From contig CAWDVH010000001.1 of assembly GCA_963805705.1 (NCBI GenBank), forward strand, positions 2,891,645 through 2,955,644: DNA of 64,000 bases, written 5' to 3'. The notes under the pieces are model-generated. The model worked only from the letters and a program-made list of their open reading frames with translations. It was not told where the DNA came from and searched no databases. Position numbers and translations under genes: made by a program. Source of the DNA: CAWDVH01 sp963805705 (GTDB lineage: Bacteria > Actinomycetota > Actinomycetes > Streptosporangiales > Streptosporangiaceae). Positions 36,318 through 45,684 of this stretch are shown here, in pieces (position 1 is the first letter of the stretch; each line of letters opens with the position of its first letter).

Positions 36318-37673
36318 ATGCCAGCAGTGCCCCCGCCGGAGATGTTCGAGCCGGACGCTGAGTCCATGCCGGCCCAGCAGCGGGCCGGGCTCCAGCAGGA
36401 CCGGCTGCGCGCCCTGATCGGCACCCTGCTGGCCGCCGGCGGGCTGCAGGCCGGGCGCCTGAAGGAGGCGGGCGTCGGCGCCGGTGCCGACGTGGGCCTG
36501 GACGATCTGGCGGCGCTCCCGACGACCAGCAAGCGGGACCTGTGGGACGCCTACCCGTTCGGGCTGCTGGCCGTGCCGCGCCGCGAGGTCGTGGCGGTCC
36601 ACGGGTCGAGCGGGACCGGCGGCCGGCCCACGCTGGTCAGCTATACCCGCGCCGACCTGCGCCTGTGGGCGCGGATGTGCGCGCGGGCCCTGGCCGCGGC
36701 GGGCGCGGGGCCCGGCAGCATCGTGCACAACGCCTACGGCTACGGGCTGTTCACCGGCGGGCTCGGCATTCACCAGGGCGCGATCGAGCTCGGCGCCACC
36801 GTGGTGCCGGTCTCCGGCGGGATGACGCCGCGGCAGGTCACGCTCATCGCCGATCTGCAGCCGGACATCCTGACCTGCACGCCGTCCTACGCGATCCGGC
36901 TGGGCGAGGCGCTGGCCGCGGCCGGGCTGCGGCCGGGCGCCGGGCTGAGGCTCACCGCGGGCGTCTTCGGGGCCGAGCCGTGGACCGAGGCGCTGCGGAC
37001 CCGGATCGAGGACCTGCTGGGGCTGCGGGCACTGGACATCTACGGGCTGTCGGAGGTCATCGGCCCCGGCGTGGCGGCGGAGTGCGTGGTCGCCGCGGAC
37101 GGGCTGCACGTCAACGAGGATCACTTCCTGGTCGAGGCGATCGATCCGGTGACCGGGTCGCCGGCGGCGGATGGCAGTGCGGGGGAGCTGGTGTTCACGA
37201 CCCTGACCAAGCAGGCCATGCCGCTGCTGCGGTACCGGACCGGCGACATCGCGGCGCTGCGGCGCGGCGACTGCGCCTGCGGCCGGACCCTGGTCAAGAT
37301 GACGCGGGTGACCGGCCGCCGGGACGACATGCTGGTGATCCGCGGCGTTAATGTCTATCCCAGCGAGGTGGAGCGGGTGCTGCTGGCCGACGCGGCGCTC
37401 GCTCCTGACTACCTGCTGGTCGTGGACGAGCGGTCACCCCAGCTGCGCCTGATCGCCTGTTGTGAATACAAAACGGATGGGTCCGGGCAGCTCCCGTCCG
37501 CCGCGCGGGTCCCGGCCGGCAGCGAGCTGGAGGCGCGGCTGCGGGACGCGCTGGGCCTGTCGGTGCGGGTGGCGGTGCTGCCGGCCGGCACCGTGCCGCG
37601 GACCGAGGTCGGCAAGGCGGTGCGGATCGCGCGGTGGGCGGGCGGCGAGCCGCCGGTGCCCGGGATCGCATGA
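36318..37673 (+). CDS. PaaK-like AMP-dependent CoA ligase
   Basis: Adenylate-forming enzyme of 451 residues related to phenylacetate-CoA ligase. The nucleotide loop is SSGTGGRPT near residues 97-105, close to the family SSGTTGxPT. Later motifs are YGLSE, RTGDIA and the hinge region with GVNVYPSEVE. The ATG at 36318 follows GGAGGTT by eight bases. The usual Cys-rich loop of PaaK-like enzymes appears as CACGRT. An aromatic acid substrate is likely from the family but cannot be read from sequence. An SDR gene follows after 36 bp. Confidence 0.85.
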   Translation: MPAVPPPEMFEPDAESMPAQQRAGLQQDRLRALIGTLLAAGGLQAGRLKEAGVGAGADVGLDDLAALPTTSKRDLWDAYPFGLLAVPRREVVAVHGSSGTGGRPTLVSYTRADLRLWARMCARALAAAGAGPGSIVHNAYGYGLFTGGLGIHQGAIELGATVVPVSGGMTPRQVTLIADLQPDILTCTPSYAIRLGEALAAAGLRPGAGLRLTAGVFGAEPWTEALRTRIEDLLGLRALDIYGLSEVIGPGVAAECVVAADGLHVNEDHFLVEAIDPVTGSPAADGSAGELVFTTLTKQAMPLLRYRTGDIAALRRGDCACGRTLVKMTRVTGRRDDMLVIRGVNVYPSEVERVLLADAALAPDYLLVVDERSPQLRLIACCEYKTDGSGQLPSAARVPAGSELEARLRDALGLSVRVAVLPAGTVPRTEVGKAVRIARWAGGEPPVPGIA

Positions 37674-37709
37674 GCGGGAAGTCGGGCGGGAAGAGCGGGA
37701 GCGGCAATC

Positions 37710-38627
37710 GTGAAGTGGACAGCGGCGGACGTGGGCGATCAGTCCGGGCGGACGGCGGTGATCACCGGCGCCAACTCGGGCATCGGGCTGGAGGCGGCGC
37801 GGGTACTGGCCGGATTCGGAGCCACGGTCGTCCTCGCCTGCCGGGACGAGGGACGGGCGAAGGCGGCCGCGGCTGACCTGGCCGGCGGGCAGGCGGACAT
37901 CGTGCGGCTGGACCTGGCCTCGCTGGCGTCGGTGCGCCAGGCGGCGCAGGAGATCTCCGCGCGCTTTGGCCGGCTGGACCTGCTGATCAACAACGCGGGG
38001 GTGATGATGCCGCCGTTCGCCCTGACCGAGGACGGCTTCGAGCTGCAGCTGGGTAGTAACCACCTGGGCCATTTCGCGCTGACCGGGCTGCTCCTGCCCG
38101 GCCTGCTGGAGGTGCCGGGATCACGGGTGGTGACGGTCAGCAGCAACGCGCACCGGGTCGGCCGGATCCATTTCGGCGACCTGAATTCCCGGCACCGCTA
38201 CGGCAAGGTCCGGGCGTACGGGCAGTCGAAGCTGGCCAACCTCATGTTCAGTTACGAGCTGCAGCGCCGCCTGGCGGCGGCGGGAGCGCAGACGATCTCG
38301 GTCGCGGCGCACCCTGGTACCTCGCGCACCAACCTCACCCGCCACATGTCCCTGCTGGCTGCCGGGCTGAGCGTCCCGCCGAGCGCCGTCACCTCCTGGC
38401 TCGCGCAGAGCCCGGCGATGGGCGCGCTGCCGACGCTGCGCGCGGCGACCGACCCGGCCGCCCGCGGCGGCGACTACTACGGCCCGTCCGGCCCGCTGGA
38501 GTTCACCGGCTACCCCGTACGGGTGACCTCGACGGCCCGCTCGCGGGATGCGGCCGCCCAGCGCCGCCTGTGGGCGGAGTCGGAGCAGCTCACCGGGGTC
38601 AGCTACCTGAGCGCAGGCTCGGCATGA
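37710..38627 (+). CDS. Short-chain dehydrogenase/reductase
   Basis: Classical-type SDR of 305 residues resembling retinol or chlorophyllide-like dehydrogenases. The cofactor motif TGANSGIG is near residue 20, NNAG near 92, the catalytic Ser in VTVSS and Tyr-x3-Lys in YGQSK. The C-terminal ~60 residues contain GDYYGP, common in this subgroup. The GTG at 37710 is the first sensible start. The stop overlaps the nadD ATG by four bases, so the gene is co-transcribed with NAD biosynthesis, though a functional link is not evident. Confidence 0.88.
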   Translation: MKWTAADVGDQSGRTAVITGANSGIGLEAARVLAGFGATVVLACRDEGRAKAAAADLAGGQADIVRLDLASLASVRQAAQEISARFGRLDLLINNAGVMMPPFALTEDGFELQLGSNHLGHFALTGLLLPGLLEVPGSRVVTVSSNAHRVGRIHFGDLNSRHRYGKVRAYGQSKLANLMFSYELQRRLAAAGAQTISVAAHPGTSRTNLTRHMSLLAAGLSVPPSAVTSWLAQSPAMGALPTLRAATDPAARGGDYYGPSGPLEFTGYPVRVTSTARSRDAAAQRRLWAESEQLTGVSYLSAGSA

Positions 38628-39244
38628 ACGACACGGGCCTGTTCATGACCGACGGGGCGGGCGCCAAGCGCATCGGGGTCATGGGCGGCACCTTCGACCC
38701 GATCCATCACGGCCACCTGGTGGCGGCCAGCGAGGTCGGGCACTTCTTCTCGCTGGACGAGGTCATCTTCGTGCCGACCGGCCAGCCGTATCAGAAGGAT
38801 CAGCGCGTCTCCGCCGCCGAGGACCGCTACCTGATGACGGTGATCGCGACCGCGTCGAATCCGCGGTTCTCGGTCAGCCGGGTGGACATCGACCGGCCCG
38901 GTGAGACGTTCACGATCGACACGCTGCGTGACCTTCGGGCGGCCCGCGGGCCCGAGGCCGAGTTCTTCTTCATCACCGGCGCGGATGCCCTGGCCAAGAT
39001 GATGTCGTGGCGGAACGCCGACGAGCTGTTCAGCCTGGCGCATTTTGTTGGCTGCACCCGGCCCGGCCACCGGCTTTCGGACGCCGGGCTGCCGGACAAG
39101 CGGGTCAGCCTGATCGAGGTGCCCGCCCTGGCGATCTCGTCGACCACCTGCCGGCAGCGGGTGCAGGCCGGGGAGCCGATCTGGTACCTGGTACCGGACG
39201 GCATCGTGCAGTACATCACCAAGCGCCGCCTGTATGACGGGTAG
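38624..39244 (+). CDS. nadD: Nicotinate-nucleotide adenylyltransferase
   Basis: Enzyme of 206 residues that forms deamido-NAD from nicotinate mononucleotide and ATP. Motifs are GGTFDPIHHGHL for nucleotide binding and ISSTTCRQRV near the C-terminus. The ATG at 38624 overlaps the SDR stop; the ATG at 38645 would give a start nearer to the conserved core and cannot be excluded. The pairing with rsfS and a histidine phosphatase is the conserved actinobacterial order. Confidence 0.95.
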   Translation: MNDTGLFMTDGAGAKRIGVMGGTFDPIHHGHLVAASEVGHFFSLDEVIFVPTGQPYQKDQRVSAAEDRYLMTVIATASNPRFSVSRVDIDRPGETFTIDTLRDLRAARGPEAEFFFITGADALAKMMSWRNADELFSLAHFVGCTRPGHRLSDAGLPDKRVSLIEVPALAISSTTCRQRVQAGEPIWYLVPDGIVQYITKRRLYDG

Positions 39245-39406
39245 GCCGCAGCATGGCGGGCTGGCTGTGCCTTACGGTCAGCCCGGATGCCCTCGCCTGG
39301 TCGCCTGGCCCGGCCGGTCAGGTTACCCTGAACTGGTTCCGTCCGACGTGAAACAGCGACGAGAGCGCAGAGCATAGGACTCAGTGAGGGAGGACGAGCA
39401 GCGCAC

Positions 39407-39826
39407 GTGACAGCCACGGAGAGGGCCGTCGAGCTGGTGAGGATCGCCGCGGGAGCGGCCGCCGACAAGCTCGCCACAGAGATCATCGCGTACGACGTGA
39501 GCGAGCAGCTCGTGATTACTGATGCGTTCCTGCTCTGCTCGGCCTCCAACGACCGCCAGGTCAAGGCCATCGTCGACGAGATCGAGGACAAGCTGCGCAA
39601 GGCCGGCACCAAGCCCGTCCGCCGCGAGGGGGAGCGGGACGGCCGCTGGGTCCTGCTGGACTACATCGACATCGTCATCCACGTGCAGCACGCCGAAGAA
39701 CGCGTGTTCTACGCGCTGGAGCGCCTCTGGAAGGACTGCCCGCGGATCCCGCTGCCCGAGCCGGTCGACGCCGGCGGAGCGCGCCGGGGCGGTTCTGCTG
39801 GCGCTGGCCAGTCAGGATCTGCCTGA
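39407..39826 (+). CDS. rsfS: Ribosomal silencing factor RsfS
   Basis: DUF143/Iojap-family protein of 139 residues that binds L14 and blocks 50S-30S joining under starvation. The central fold contains FLLCSASNDRQVKAIVDEIE, then a DGRWVLLDYIDIVIHV segment and VFYALERLWKDCP. The last ~25 residues are Gly/Ala-rich. The GTG at 39407 is preceded by AGGGAGGA at a somewhat long distance. The next gene begins two bases after the stop. Confidence 0.95.
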   Translation: MTATERAVELVRIAAGAAADKLATEIIAYDVSEQLVITDAFLLCSASNDRQVKAIVDEIEDKLRKAGTKPVRREGERDGRWVLLDYIDIVIHVQHAEERVFYALERLWKDCPRIPLPEPVDAGGARRGGSAGAGQSGSA

Positions 39827-39828
39827 TC

Positions 39829-40611
39829 ATGGCCGACATCGATCCGGGCGCCACTGGCGTCGGGCCAGAGCAGGCTGGGCCGGAAGCGTCGACGTCCGCA
39901 TCAGTAGCGGTGGCCGGCGGGATCGCGTCGGCCCGGGGCGGCGGGGCTGGTCGTTCGGGGGATGCGGCGGTCAGGCTCGTGCTGTGGCGGCACGGCCAGA
40001 CCGACTGGAACGCCGAGCATCGCTTCCAGGGCCAGAGCGATACCCCGCTCAATTCCGCCGGGCACGAGCAGGCGCGCCGCGCGGCCCGGTACCTCGCGGC
40101 GCTGCGGCCCGCGGTGATTTTCTCCTCTGACCTGTCACGGGCGGCGGCCACCGCCGAGACGCTGGCCCGGCTGACCGGGCTCAAGGTGCAGCTCGACAAG
40201 GATCTCAGGGAGCGCCACGGCGGCTCCTGGGAGGGAAAGACGGCGGCGGAGATCAGCCAGCTCTACCCGGAAGCCCACGCGGCCTGGGCGCCCCCCGACG
40301 GCGAGCCGGCCGCCGCCGTCGCCGATCGCGCCGCGGAGGCACTGGAGCGGATCGCCGACAGCCTGACGGCCCCGTCGCTGGCCGTGGTGGTGAGCCACGG
40401 AGCGGCGCTCAACATGGGCATGTCGCGTCTGCTCGGGCTGCCAGACGGCCTGCGGGTGATCGGCCCGTTTGGCAACTGCAACTGGTCGGTCATCGGACGC
40501 CGAGCCGGGAAATGGCGGCTGTTCGAGCACAATGTCGGTAGGCTGCCGGAGCCGGTGGCCGAGGTTTCGTCCGACGCGGCGACCGGGGCGGCGGCCGGTC
40601 ACGGCGGCTGA
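39829..40611 (+). CDS. Histidine phosphatase family protein (phosphoglycerate mutase-like)
   Basis: Product of 260 residues. After a ~45-residue Ala/Gly/Ser-rich N-terminus comes the phosphatase core with catalytic RHG in LWRHGQTDWN, the FQGQSDTPL loop, a SSDLSRAAATAE segment and the second histidine in VVVSHGAALN. Actinobacterial members behind rsfS are often annotated as glucosyl-3-phosphoglycerate phosphatases or general acid phosphatases; the substrate cannot be decided here. It is co-transcribed with rsfS, and tRNA-Ala follows 54 bp later. Confidence 0.9.
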   Translation: MADIDPGATGVGPEQAGPEASTSASVAVAGGIASARGGGAGRSGDAAVRLVLWRHGQTDWNAEHRFQGQSDTPLNSAGHEQARRAARYLAALRPAVIFSSDLSRAAATAETLARLTGLKVQLDKDLRERHGGSWEGKTAAEISQLYPEAHAAWAPPDGEPAAAVADRAAEALERIADSLTAPSLAVVVSHGAALNMGMSRLLGLPDGLRVIGPFGNCNWSVIGRRAGKWRLFEHNVGRLPEPVAEVSSDAATGAAAGHGG

Positions 40612-40665
40612 CAGGTTTCTTGTACACTGGCGAGGCGCTTCAGCCGGTTGGCCGGGGCGCGCCGA

Positions 40666-40740
<75 letters not shown>

Positions 40741-41130
40741 GGTTTTTCGTGTTTTTGTTCTAGTGGTCAAGTGACTAAGCCAAGTGACTATCTCAGTGAC
40801 TGGGTATCGGCGGTGTGCGCTGCTGGTGTCATGCGGCTGGATCCGGTGGCCCGAGACCCCGCGCGTTATGACGTGCGTGCAAGAGGCCAGGGTCCGGGCA
40901 TCCGGGTCCCCGGCCAGACCGCCGGGGCTGTTCGCGGATGGTTCTCCTCCCGGCGTTGCGCGTCGAGCAGCTGGCCGAGGAAAATGAGTACGAGTCATAG
41001 GGCGCTAGACGTGGGCGCCGTGTGGTCCATGGCGCAGTTCGTGACTCTTGGCTCGCGTCGGGCGACGGCGCATTGCGCGCCGTCCCGAGCGGCATTGCTG
41101 GCGCGATCGCACCGTGCCGGAGCCGAGGTA
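40741..41130 (+). repeat. Element end, copy 1 of ~390-bp direct repeat with arm-type heptamers
   Basis: This stretch is similar over its whole length, by eye at roughly 80-85%, to 50,060-50,448. It begins with three spaced copies of AGTGACT at 40770-40776, 40783-40789 and 40795-40801, which look like integrase arm-binding sites. No coding frame is conserved between both copies, so it is probably a non-coding attachment and terminal region. Confidence 0.7.
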
Positions 41131-41615
41131 CCGCGGATGGCGGACGGTGGTACCGAAGGCAGCGGCGCAGCCGCGTATGAGGGTCGGCCCGGGGGAGGGT
41201 ACGCTCGCAGTCATTGATCCGCAATAAGGGCCAGACCGCGGAGAATAACGGCCGAGCACTCGGCCAGGCCGAGGACATACAGAACAGGAACATCTGGCGC
41301 GACGTGCAGAGATCTCAGCTGATCTCAACGGCCGGAATATCCGGCAGGGAGTGTCAATACAGAGGCATTCTCCTTGCTTGTTACGCACGGTGATCACTGC
41401 AAGGTTGCGTCCATTACGGAGTCCGGGATCTGAACGGCTTGTGATCATGTGATTCCGCATATTTTCGAGATCTTTTGACCGTGATCCGACCGTCGTTCTG
41501 ACCTGACTCGTGCCAGCGTCGGGGCGGTAGTGATCGCGGGTCGCTGGCCTGCTGACTCGCTTCGCGATTGCGTGCGATGTGGTCACTAAGAGCCTCGTCG
41601 TGGAAGTCTTCGGGG
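41131..41615. other. Non-coding accessory stretch
   Basis: No gene is supported on either strand. Composition is more AT-rich than the core chromosome near 41,320-41,480. It may contain the left end of the broken insertion sequence that follows, but no clear terminal inverted repeat could be recognised. Confidence 0.4.
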
Positions 41616-43001
41616 GTGGTCTCGCGGTTCGTGCGCAGGGTCGGCACCGCTTCAGGGGCGGTCGCGGTTCGGGTCGTCACACGCCGGGACCGGCAGGTCG
41701 AGCGGGTCGAGCACGTAGGGTCCGCTCATACTGATGCCGAGCTCGCGTTGCTGCTGGCAGCGGCGCGTGAGCGGCTGTCCCGGGTCAGGACGTCTTGGAT
41801 CTGGGGGCCTGCTGGTGGTCCCGGCACGGATGGACGATGTCGCGGACTGACCGGCGAACCGGAGTTGCCCCTGCGGCCGGCGCCGTCGGCGGCCGGTGGG
41901 CGTCCCGCCGCCGTCACTGCGGGCGGGCGGGTCGCAGGGACGTCCGCTGATCTGCTCTGGGCGGTCTTGACCAGCGCGTATGCGCGGCTGGAGGTCGATG
42001 TCCTGGGCGATGACGGGTTCCGCGCGATGGTCCTGGCAGCATCGTGGAGCCGACCTCCAAGGCCGAGGTCGTGCGGGTCCCAGGCGAGATCGGCGCACCG
42101 GCCGTGAGCCTGCGCAGGTTGTTCCGGTCCCTGGCCCGCTCGCAGTCCCGCGACTACCGCGGGCAGCTGGCCACGGCCGCCTGGGCGCACTCGGTCCGCA
42201 CGAGCGGCACCGCCGCCTTGGTGATCTACGACGTGACGACGCTGCACTTCGAGCGCGTGGTCGCTGACGCCGGGATGCTCTTGGCGGCGAACCTGAACGC
42301 GCTGGAGGATGCCGGGTTCGGGTTCATCGTCGGCTCGCGGATCACCAAGGCCCCTTACGACCTGGCCGGGCAGTTCGAGCGGCACGGCAACTACTTCACC
42401 GACGGGGAGGTCCTGGAGTCGGCCCGGCGGATGGGCCCGGGCAACGCTGCCCGGATCCGGCGGGTGGCCTGCCAGTGGAAGTTCAAGCGCGAGCAGCACG
42501 ACAATAAGACCATCAACGCCATGATCGAGCGTGCGGAGAAGATCGCCGACGGTCGCGCGCCGTTGAAGAAGGCACGGTTCCTGAAGGTCACAGATGCCAC
42601 CACCGAGCCCGGCCAGGTCACGATCGGCCGAGCCCGCCAGCTCGCCGGCCTGAAGGGCTACGTCACGAACCGGCCCACCTCGAGGATGGACGGCGCCGCG
42701 GTCATCGCGGCCTGCCACGACCTCTGGAGGGCGGAGCAGCCGTTCCGCATCACCAAGGGCGACCTACGGGCCCGGCCCGTGTTCCACCATCAGCGGGAGG
42801 CCATCGAGGCCCACCTGACCGTCGTGTACGCCTCCCTGGCCGTGGCCCGTCACCTGCAGGACGCCACCGGCACCAGCATCAAGAAGATCGTCCACCCTGC
42901 GCACGGCACGCTCAGCGACCATCGAGATCAATGGCCAGCGCCTCACCCTCGACCCCGACCTCACCCGCGATATCCTCAAGCGGCTCGAAACAGGGCACTA
43001 A
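41616..43001 (+). pseudogene. Broken IS1634-family transposase
   Basis: Three frames carry consecutive parts of an IS1634-type DDE transposase. The N-terminal part (VRRVGTASGAVAVRVV, SAHTDAELALLLAAAR) lies in one frame to ~42,040. The central part begins LRRLFRSLARSQSRDYRGQL in a second frame and runs to TGTSIKKIV near 42,900. The C-terminus (LRTARSATIEINGQRL) is back in the first frame, stopping at 42999-43001. YDVTTLHFE is joined directly to VVADAGML, so the usual ~60-residue block with catalytic residues is deleted. The copy cannot transpose by itself. Confidence 0.8.
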
Positions 43002-43101
43002 GCGATTGGCGCGAGTCAGGTCTGAGCGCGGCCAGTGCGGCATCGAGCCGCACGGGTCATCTCTGGCTAGCATTTGCCGGTATTGAACGTCAGCATTTCC
43101 T

Positions 43102-43145
43102 CATGGCATGCAAGAGGTCTGGGTTCGAATCCCCATAGCTCCACT
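43102..43145 (+). repeat. Attachment-site core, copy 2 (one base deleted)
   Basis: The 3' half of tRNA-Ala, with TCTGGGTT instead of TCTGGGGTT. The flanks differ from those of the other two copies and no AGTGACT heptamers are present. It may mark an older or unrelated integration event. It is not a tRNA gene because the 5' half is absent. Confidence 0.75.
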
Positions 43146-43240
43146 AGTTTTCCCAGGCCAGAACCCAGTTTAAAGATCATCCAGAGTGTTCCAAGATCGC
43201 TTGGCCGTCATTTGACCGTCGCGGCGGACATGACAGATTG

Positions 43241-43445
43241 TCACTCAGCCTCACGGACCAGCCCATGTTCGTTGATCAGGCAGCCGACGCGAGTGTGTCT
43301 TCGGACGTGGTACTGGTCGAGATCGACCGGTTCGGGCAGCGGTTGCAGCGGCGGCGCCGTGCAGCGACCGGTGCGGCTGGTGCTGGTTATGGTGGGCCTG
43401 GTACTCGCGCAGGATCCGCCGCAGATGGTTCTCCTTCTGATCGGC
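43241..43445 (-). pseudogene. C-terminal fragment of an integrase-core transposase
   Basis: In one frame LRRILREYQAHHNQHQPHRSL and, after a shift, PLPEPVDLDQYHVRRHTRVG then a short tail to the stop at 43241 form the usual C-terminus of IS481/IS3-like rve transposases (a YxxxxNxxRPHRxL-type segment). The rest of the gene and its ends are missing. Confidence 0.65.
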
Positions 43446-43536
43446 AGTGCATTGTGCGAGGCGCCGGATCCTTGTTCCAACTGAGCTACATATGGATGCC
43501 AGGGAAACCAACCCCGCGGCAGCAGACGGCGGCTGG

Positions 43537-45462
43537 CTAGGACTCGCTGCCGGAGCTGGCTCGGGGGGGCGGTTTCCGGGCGGCTGTGCTGGCTTTGGCG
43601 GTCTGCACGGCTGTTGTGAGGGCGGCGATGTCGTAGGGACCGTAGTGGCGCCGGCCGTTGATGAAGAACGTTGGGGTGCCGGATACGCCTGACAGGTCGG
43701 CGGTGTCGATGTCTTCGGCGATTCTGGCGGTGCCCGCATGTCTTCTGATGTGGTCGCGGAACCGGGCGCTGTCGAGGCCGATGTCGCTGGCGTAGCGGAT
43801 CAGGTCACTGGTGAGCAGGTCACCCTGGTGTTCGATGAGCTGGTCGTGCATTTCCCAGAACTTGCCCTGGGCGGCGCCGGCTTCGGCTGCCTCGGCGGCC
43901 AGCTGGGCGTGGGGGTGAACGTCGTTGAGCGGGAGGTGACGCCACACGTACTTCACGTCGCCTTGGCCGGTGAGCAGGTTCCGGATGACGGGCTCGGCCT
44001 GGCCGCAGTAGGGGCATTCGAAGTCGCCGTACTCGACGATGGTTACCGGGGCGCTGGCGGGGCCGCGGATATGGTCGCGGCCCGGGTCGACGGGTGCTCC
44101 CAGATCGGTGATGGCCACGGAGCTGCCGAGCAGCGCGCGGATCTGCAGCCTGGCCGGTAGCAGCGTAGTGACGCGGAAGACCAGCCAGGTGATCACCGAT
44201 GCGCCGAGGGCGGCGCTGAGCACGCCGAGCTTGGCATCCTGTAGCTGGCTGCCGGTGAAGGCCAGGGTTGCGATCAGGATGGAGACAGCGAAGCCGATGC
44301 CGGCGATCGTGCCCGTGCCGGCGACCGCGGCCCAGCCGACGGGCGGCCGGAGCCGGCCGCGGCTGAGCCGGGTCAGTACCCAGGAAGCGCCGGTGATGCC
44401 GATCGGCTTGCCGGCCACGTAGCCGAGGAGAATCCCGAGGGTGATCGGGGAGGTGTAGGCGCGGGCGAGGAAGCTGCCGCTGATGGTGATCCCGGCGTTG
44501 GCGAGGGCGAAGACCGGCACGATCACGTAGCTGGTCCAGGGATGGTAGAGGAGCTGCAGCCGTTCGTTCGGCGAGATCGCCGCGGACAGGCCGACGCTGG
44601 CCGACCGGGCGAGCTCGGAGGTCGGCTGCTCCCGGAAGGTGCGGAACAGCTCGCTGGCCTGCTCCAGGTCCGATCGGGCCGCTGGATGAGCATAGGTCAG
44701 CAGGCCCATCACCAGGCCGACGACCACCGGGTCAACGCCGGACTTGAGCACGGCGACCCACGCCACGATCCCCAGCAGCGCATAGACGATCCCGTACCGC
44801 ACGCCAGCGCGGCGGACGAGGAAGATCACGCTGAGGATGCCGAACCCGGCCGCCAGCGCGGCCGGATCGATGTGGTGACTGTAAGCCGCGCCGATGACGA
44901 CCAGCGACACGAGGTCATCGACCACCGCGACGGACAGCAGGAACGCCCGCACCCGGTCAGGGAACCGCGGACCCGTCAGGGCGAGCATCCCGAGCGCGAA
45001 CGCCGTATCGGTCGACATCGCCGTGCCCCAGCCGTCAGCTGCGGAAGTGCCGGCGTTGAAGGCCAGGTAGATCGCCACCGGCACCAGCAGGCCGCCCAAT
45101 CCGGCGGCGACCGGCAGCGCCAGCCGCCGCCGCTCCCGTAGCTCGCCCATGTCGAACTCGCGCCGGGCCTCAAGCCCGAAGACGAAGAAAAAGAAGGTCA
45201 TCAGCCCGCTGTTCACCCAGTCCCGCAGGTCCAGGGAAACCTCGCCGCTGCCGAGCCGGACCGACAGCTGCGTGCGCCAGAAATTGTCATACGAGGCCGC
45301 GTCGATATTCACCCATGCCAGCGCGGCCAGGGTCATGACGAGCAAGACAGCGGCACTGCCGGTCTCAGTCCGCAGGAACCTGCGCAGCGGCGTCTGCAGA
45401 TTCCGCGTCCACGCTGTCCGTTCCGAGAAACCCCCGGCGGGCGCGGACGAGCCGTCAGGCAC
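43537..45462 (-). CDS. NhaA-type Na+/H+ antiporter fused to a DsbA-like thioredoxin domain
   Basis: Product of 641 residues. Residues ~25-435 form an NhaA antiporter with about 11-12 helices. Visible family marks are MSTDTAFALG, AVVDDLVSLVV (the paired Asp of the transport site) and the late segment IAGIGFAVSILIA. Residues ~460-620 form a DsbA/thioredoxin-4 domain with C483-P-Y-C486 in DFECPYCGQ and a cis-Pro region SGVSGTPTFFING. The GTG at 45462 has AGGGGG upstream; the frame is open for 71 more codons but these lack family character. Such fusions occur in actinobacteria; the redox domain may regulate or follow transport. Confidence 0.87.
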   Translation of the reverse strand: MPDGSSAPAGGFSERTAWTRNLQTPLRRFLRTETGSAAVLLVMTLAALAWVNIDAASYDNFWRTQLSVRLGSGEVSLDLRDWVNSGLMTFFFFVFGLEARREFDMGELRERRRLALPVAAGLGGLLVPVAIYLAFNAGTSAADGWGTAMSTDTAFALGMLALTGPRFPDRVRAFLLSVAVVDDLVSLVVIGAAYSHHIDPAALAAGFGILSVIFLVRRAGVRYGIVYALLGIVAWVAVLKSGVDPVVVGLVMGLLTYAHPAARSDLEQASELFRTFREQPTSELARSASVGLSAAISPNERLQLLYHPWTSYVIVPVFALANAGITISGSFLARAYTSPITLGILLGYVAGKPIGITGASWVLTRLSRGRLRPPVGWAAVAGTGTIAGIGFAVSILIATLAFTGSQLQDAKLGVLSAALGASVITWLVFRVTTLLPARLQIRALLGSSVAITDLGAPVDPGRDHIRGPASAPVTIVEYGDFECPYCGQAEPVIRNLLTGQGDVKYVWRHLPLNDVHPHAQLAAEAAEAGAAQGKFWEMHDQLIEHQGDLLTSDLIRYASDIGLDSARFRDHIRRHAGTARIAEDIDTADLSGVSGTPTFFINGRRHYGPYDIAALTTAVQTAKASTAARKPPPRASSGSES

Positions 45463-45684
45463 GGCGTCCCCCTTCAGACCCGGCCCAGGCGGCGGACTGG
45501 GTCGTCTTTCTGACTGCTCCCGGCCGCCAGTCCGGCGCTGAGCATCGAGGACAGTATCCGAGGGCAGCGTCGTTCCGCCGTAGCACCCCCCGAGCTGGGA
45601 ACGTCCGAGCGCTCCGGCGAGCGGCGCAGCCGACAGGACAAGCAGCGCGCGCGGCCGCGCGGCCGCGCCCCGCAACCGGGTGTC

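Noticed and set aside
40741..41000. Conserved coding frame (LRVEQLxEE) in both element-end repeats
   Set aside because: Base differences between the copies fall at all codon positions, and one copy stops early, so coding is unlikely.
45645..45672. CG-rich palindromic run as a terminator or origin
   Set aside because: Alternating GC sequence of this kind arises easily at this base composition and lies between two same-strand genes without other signals.
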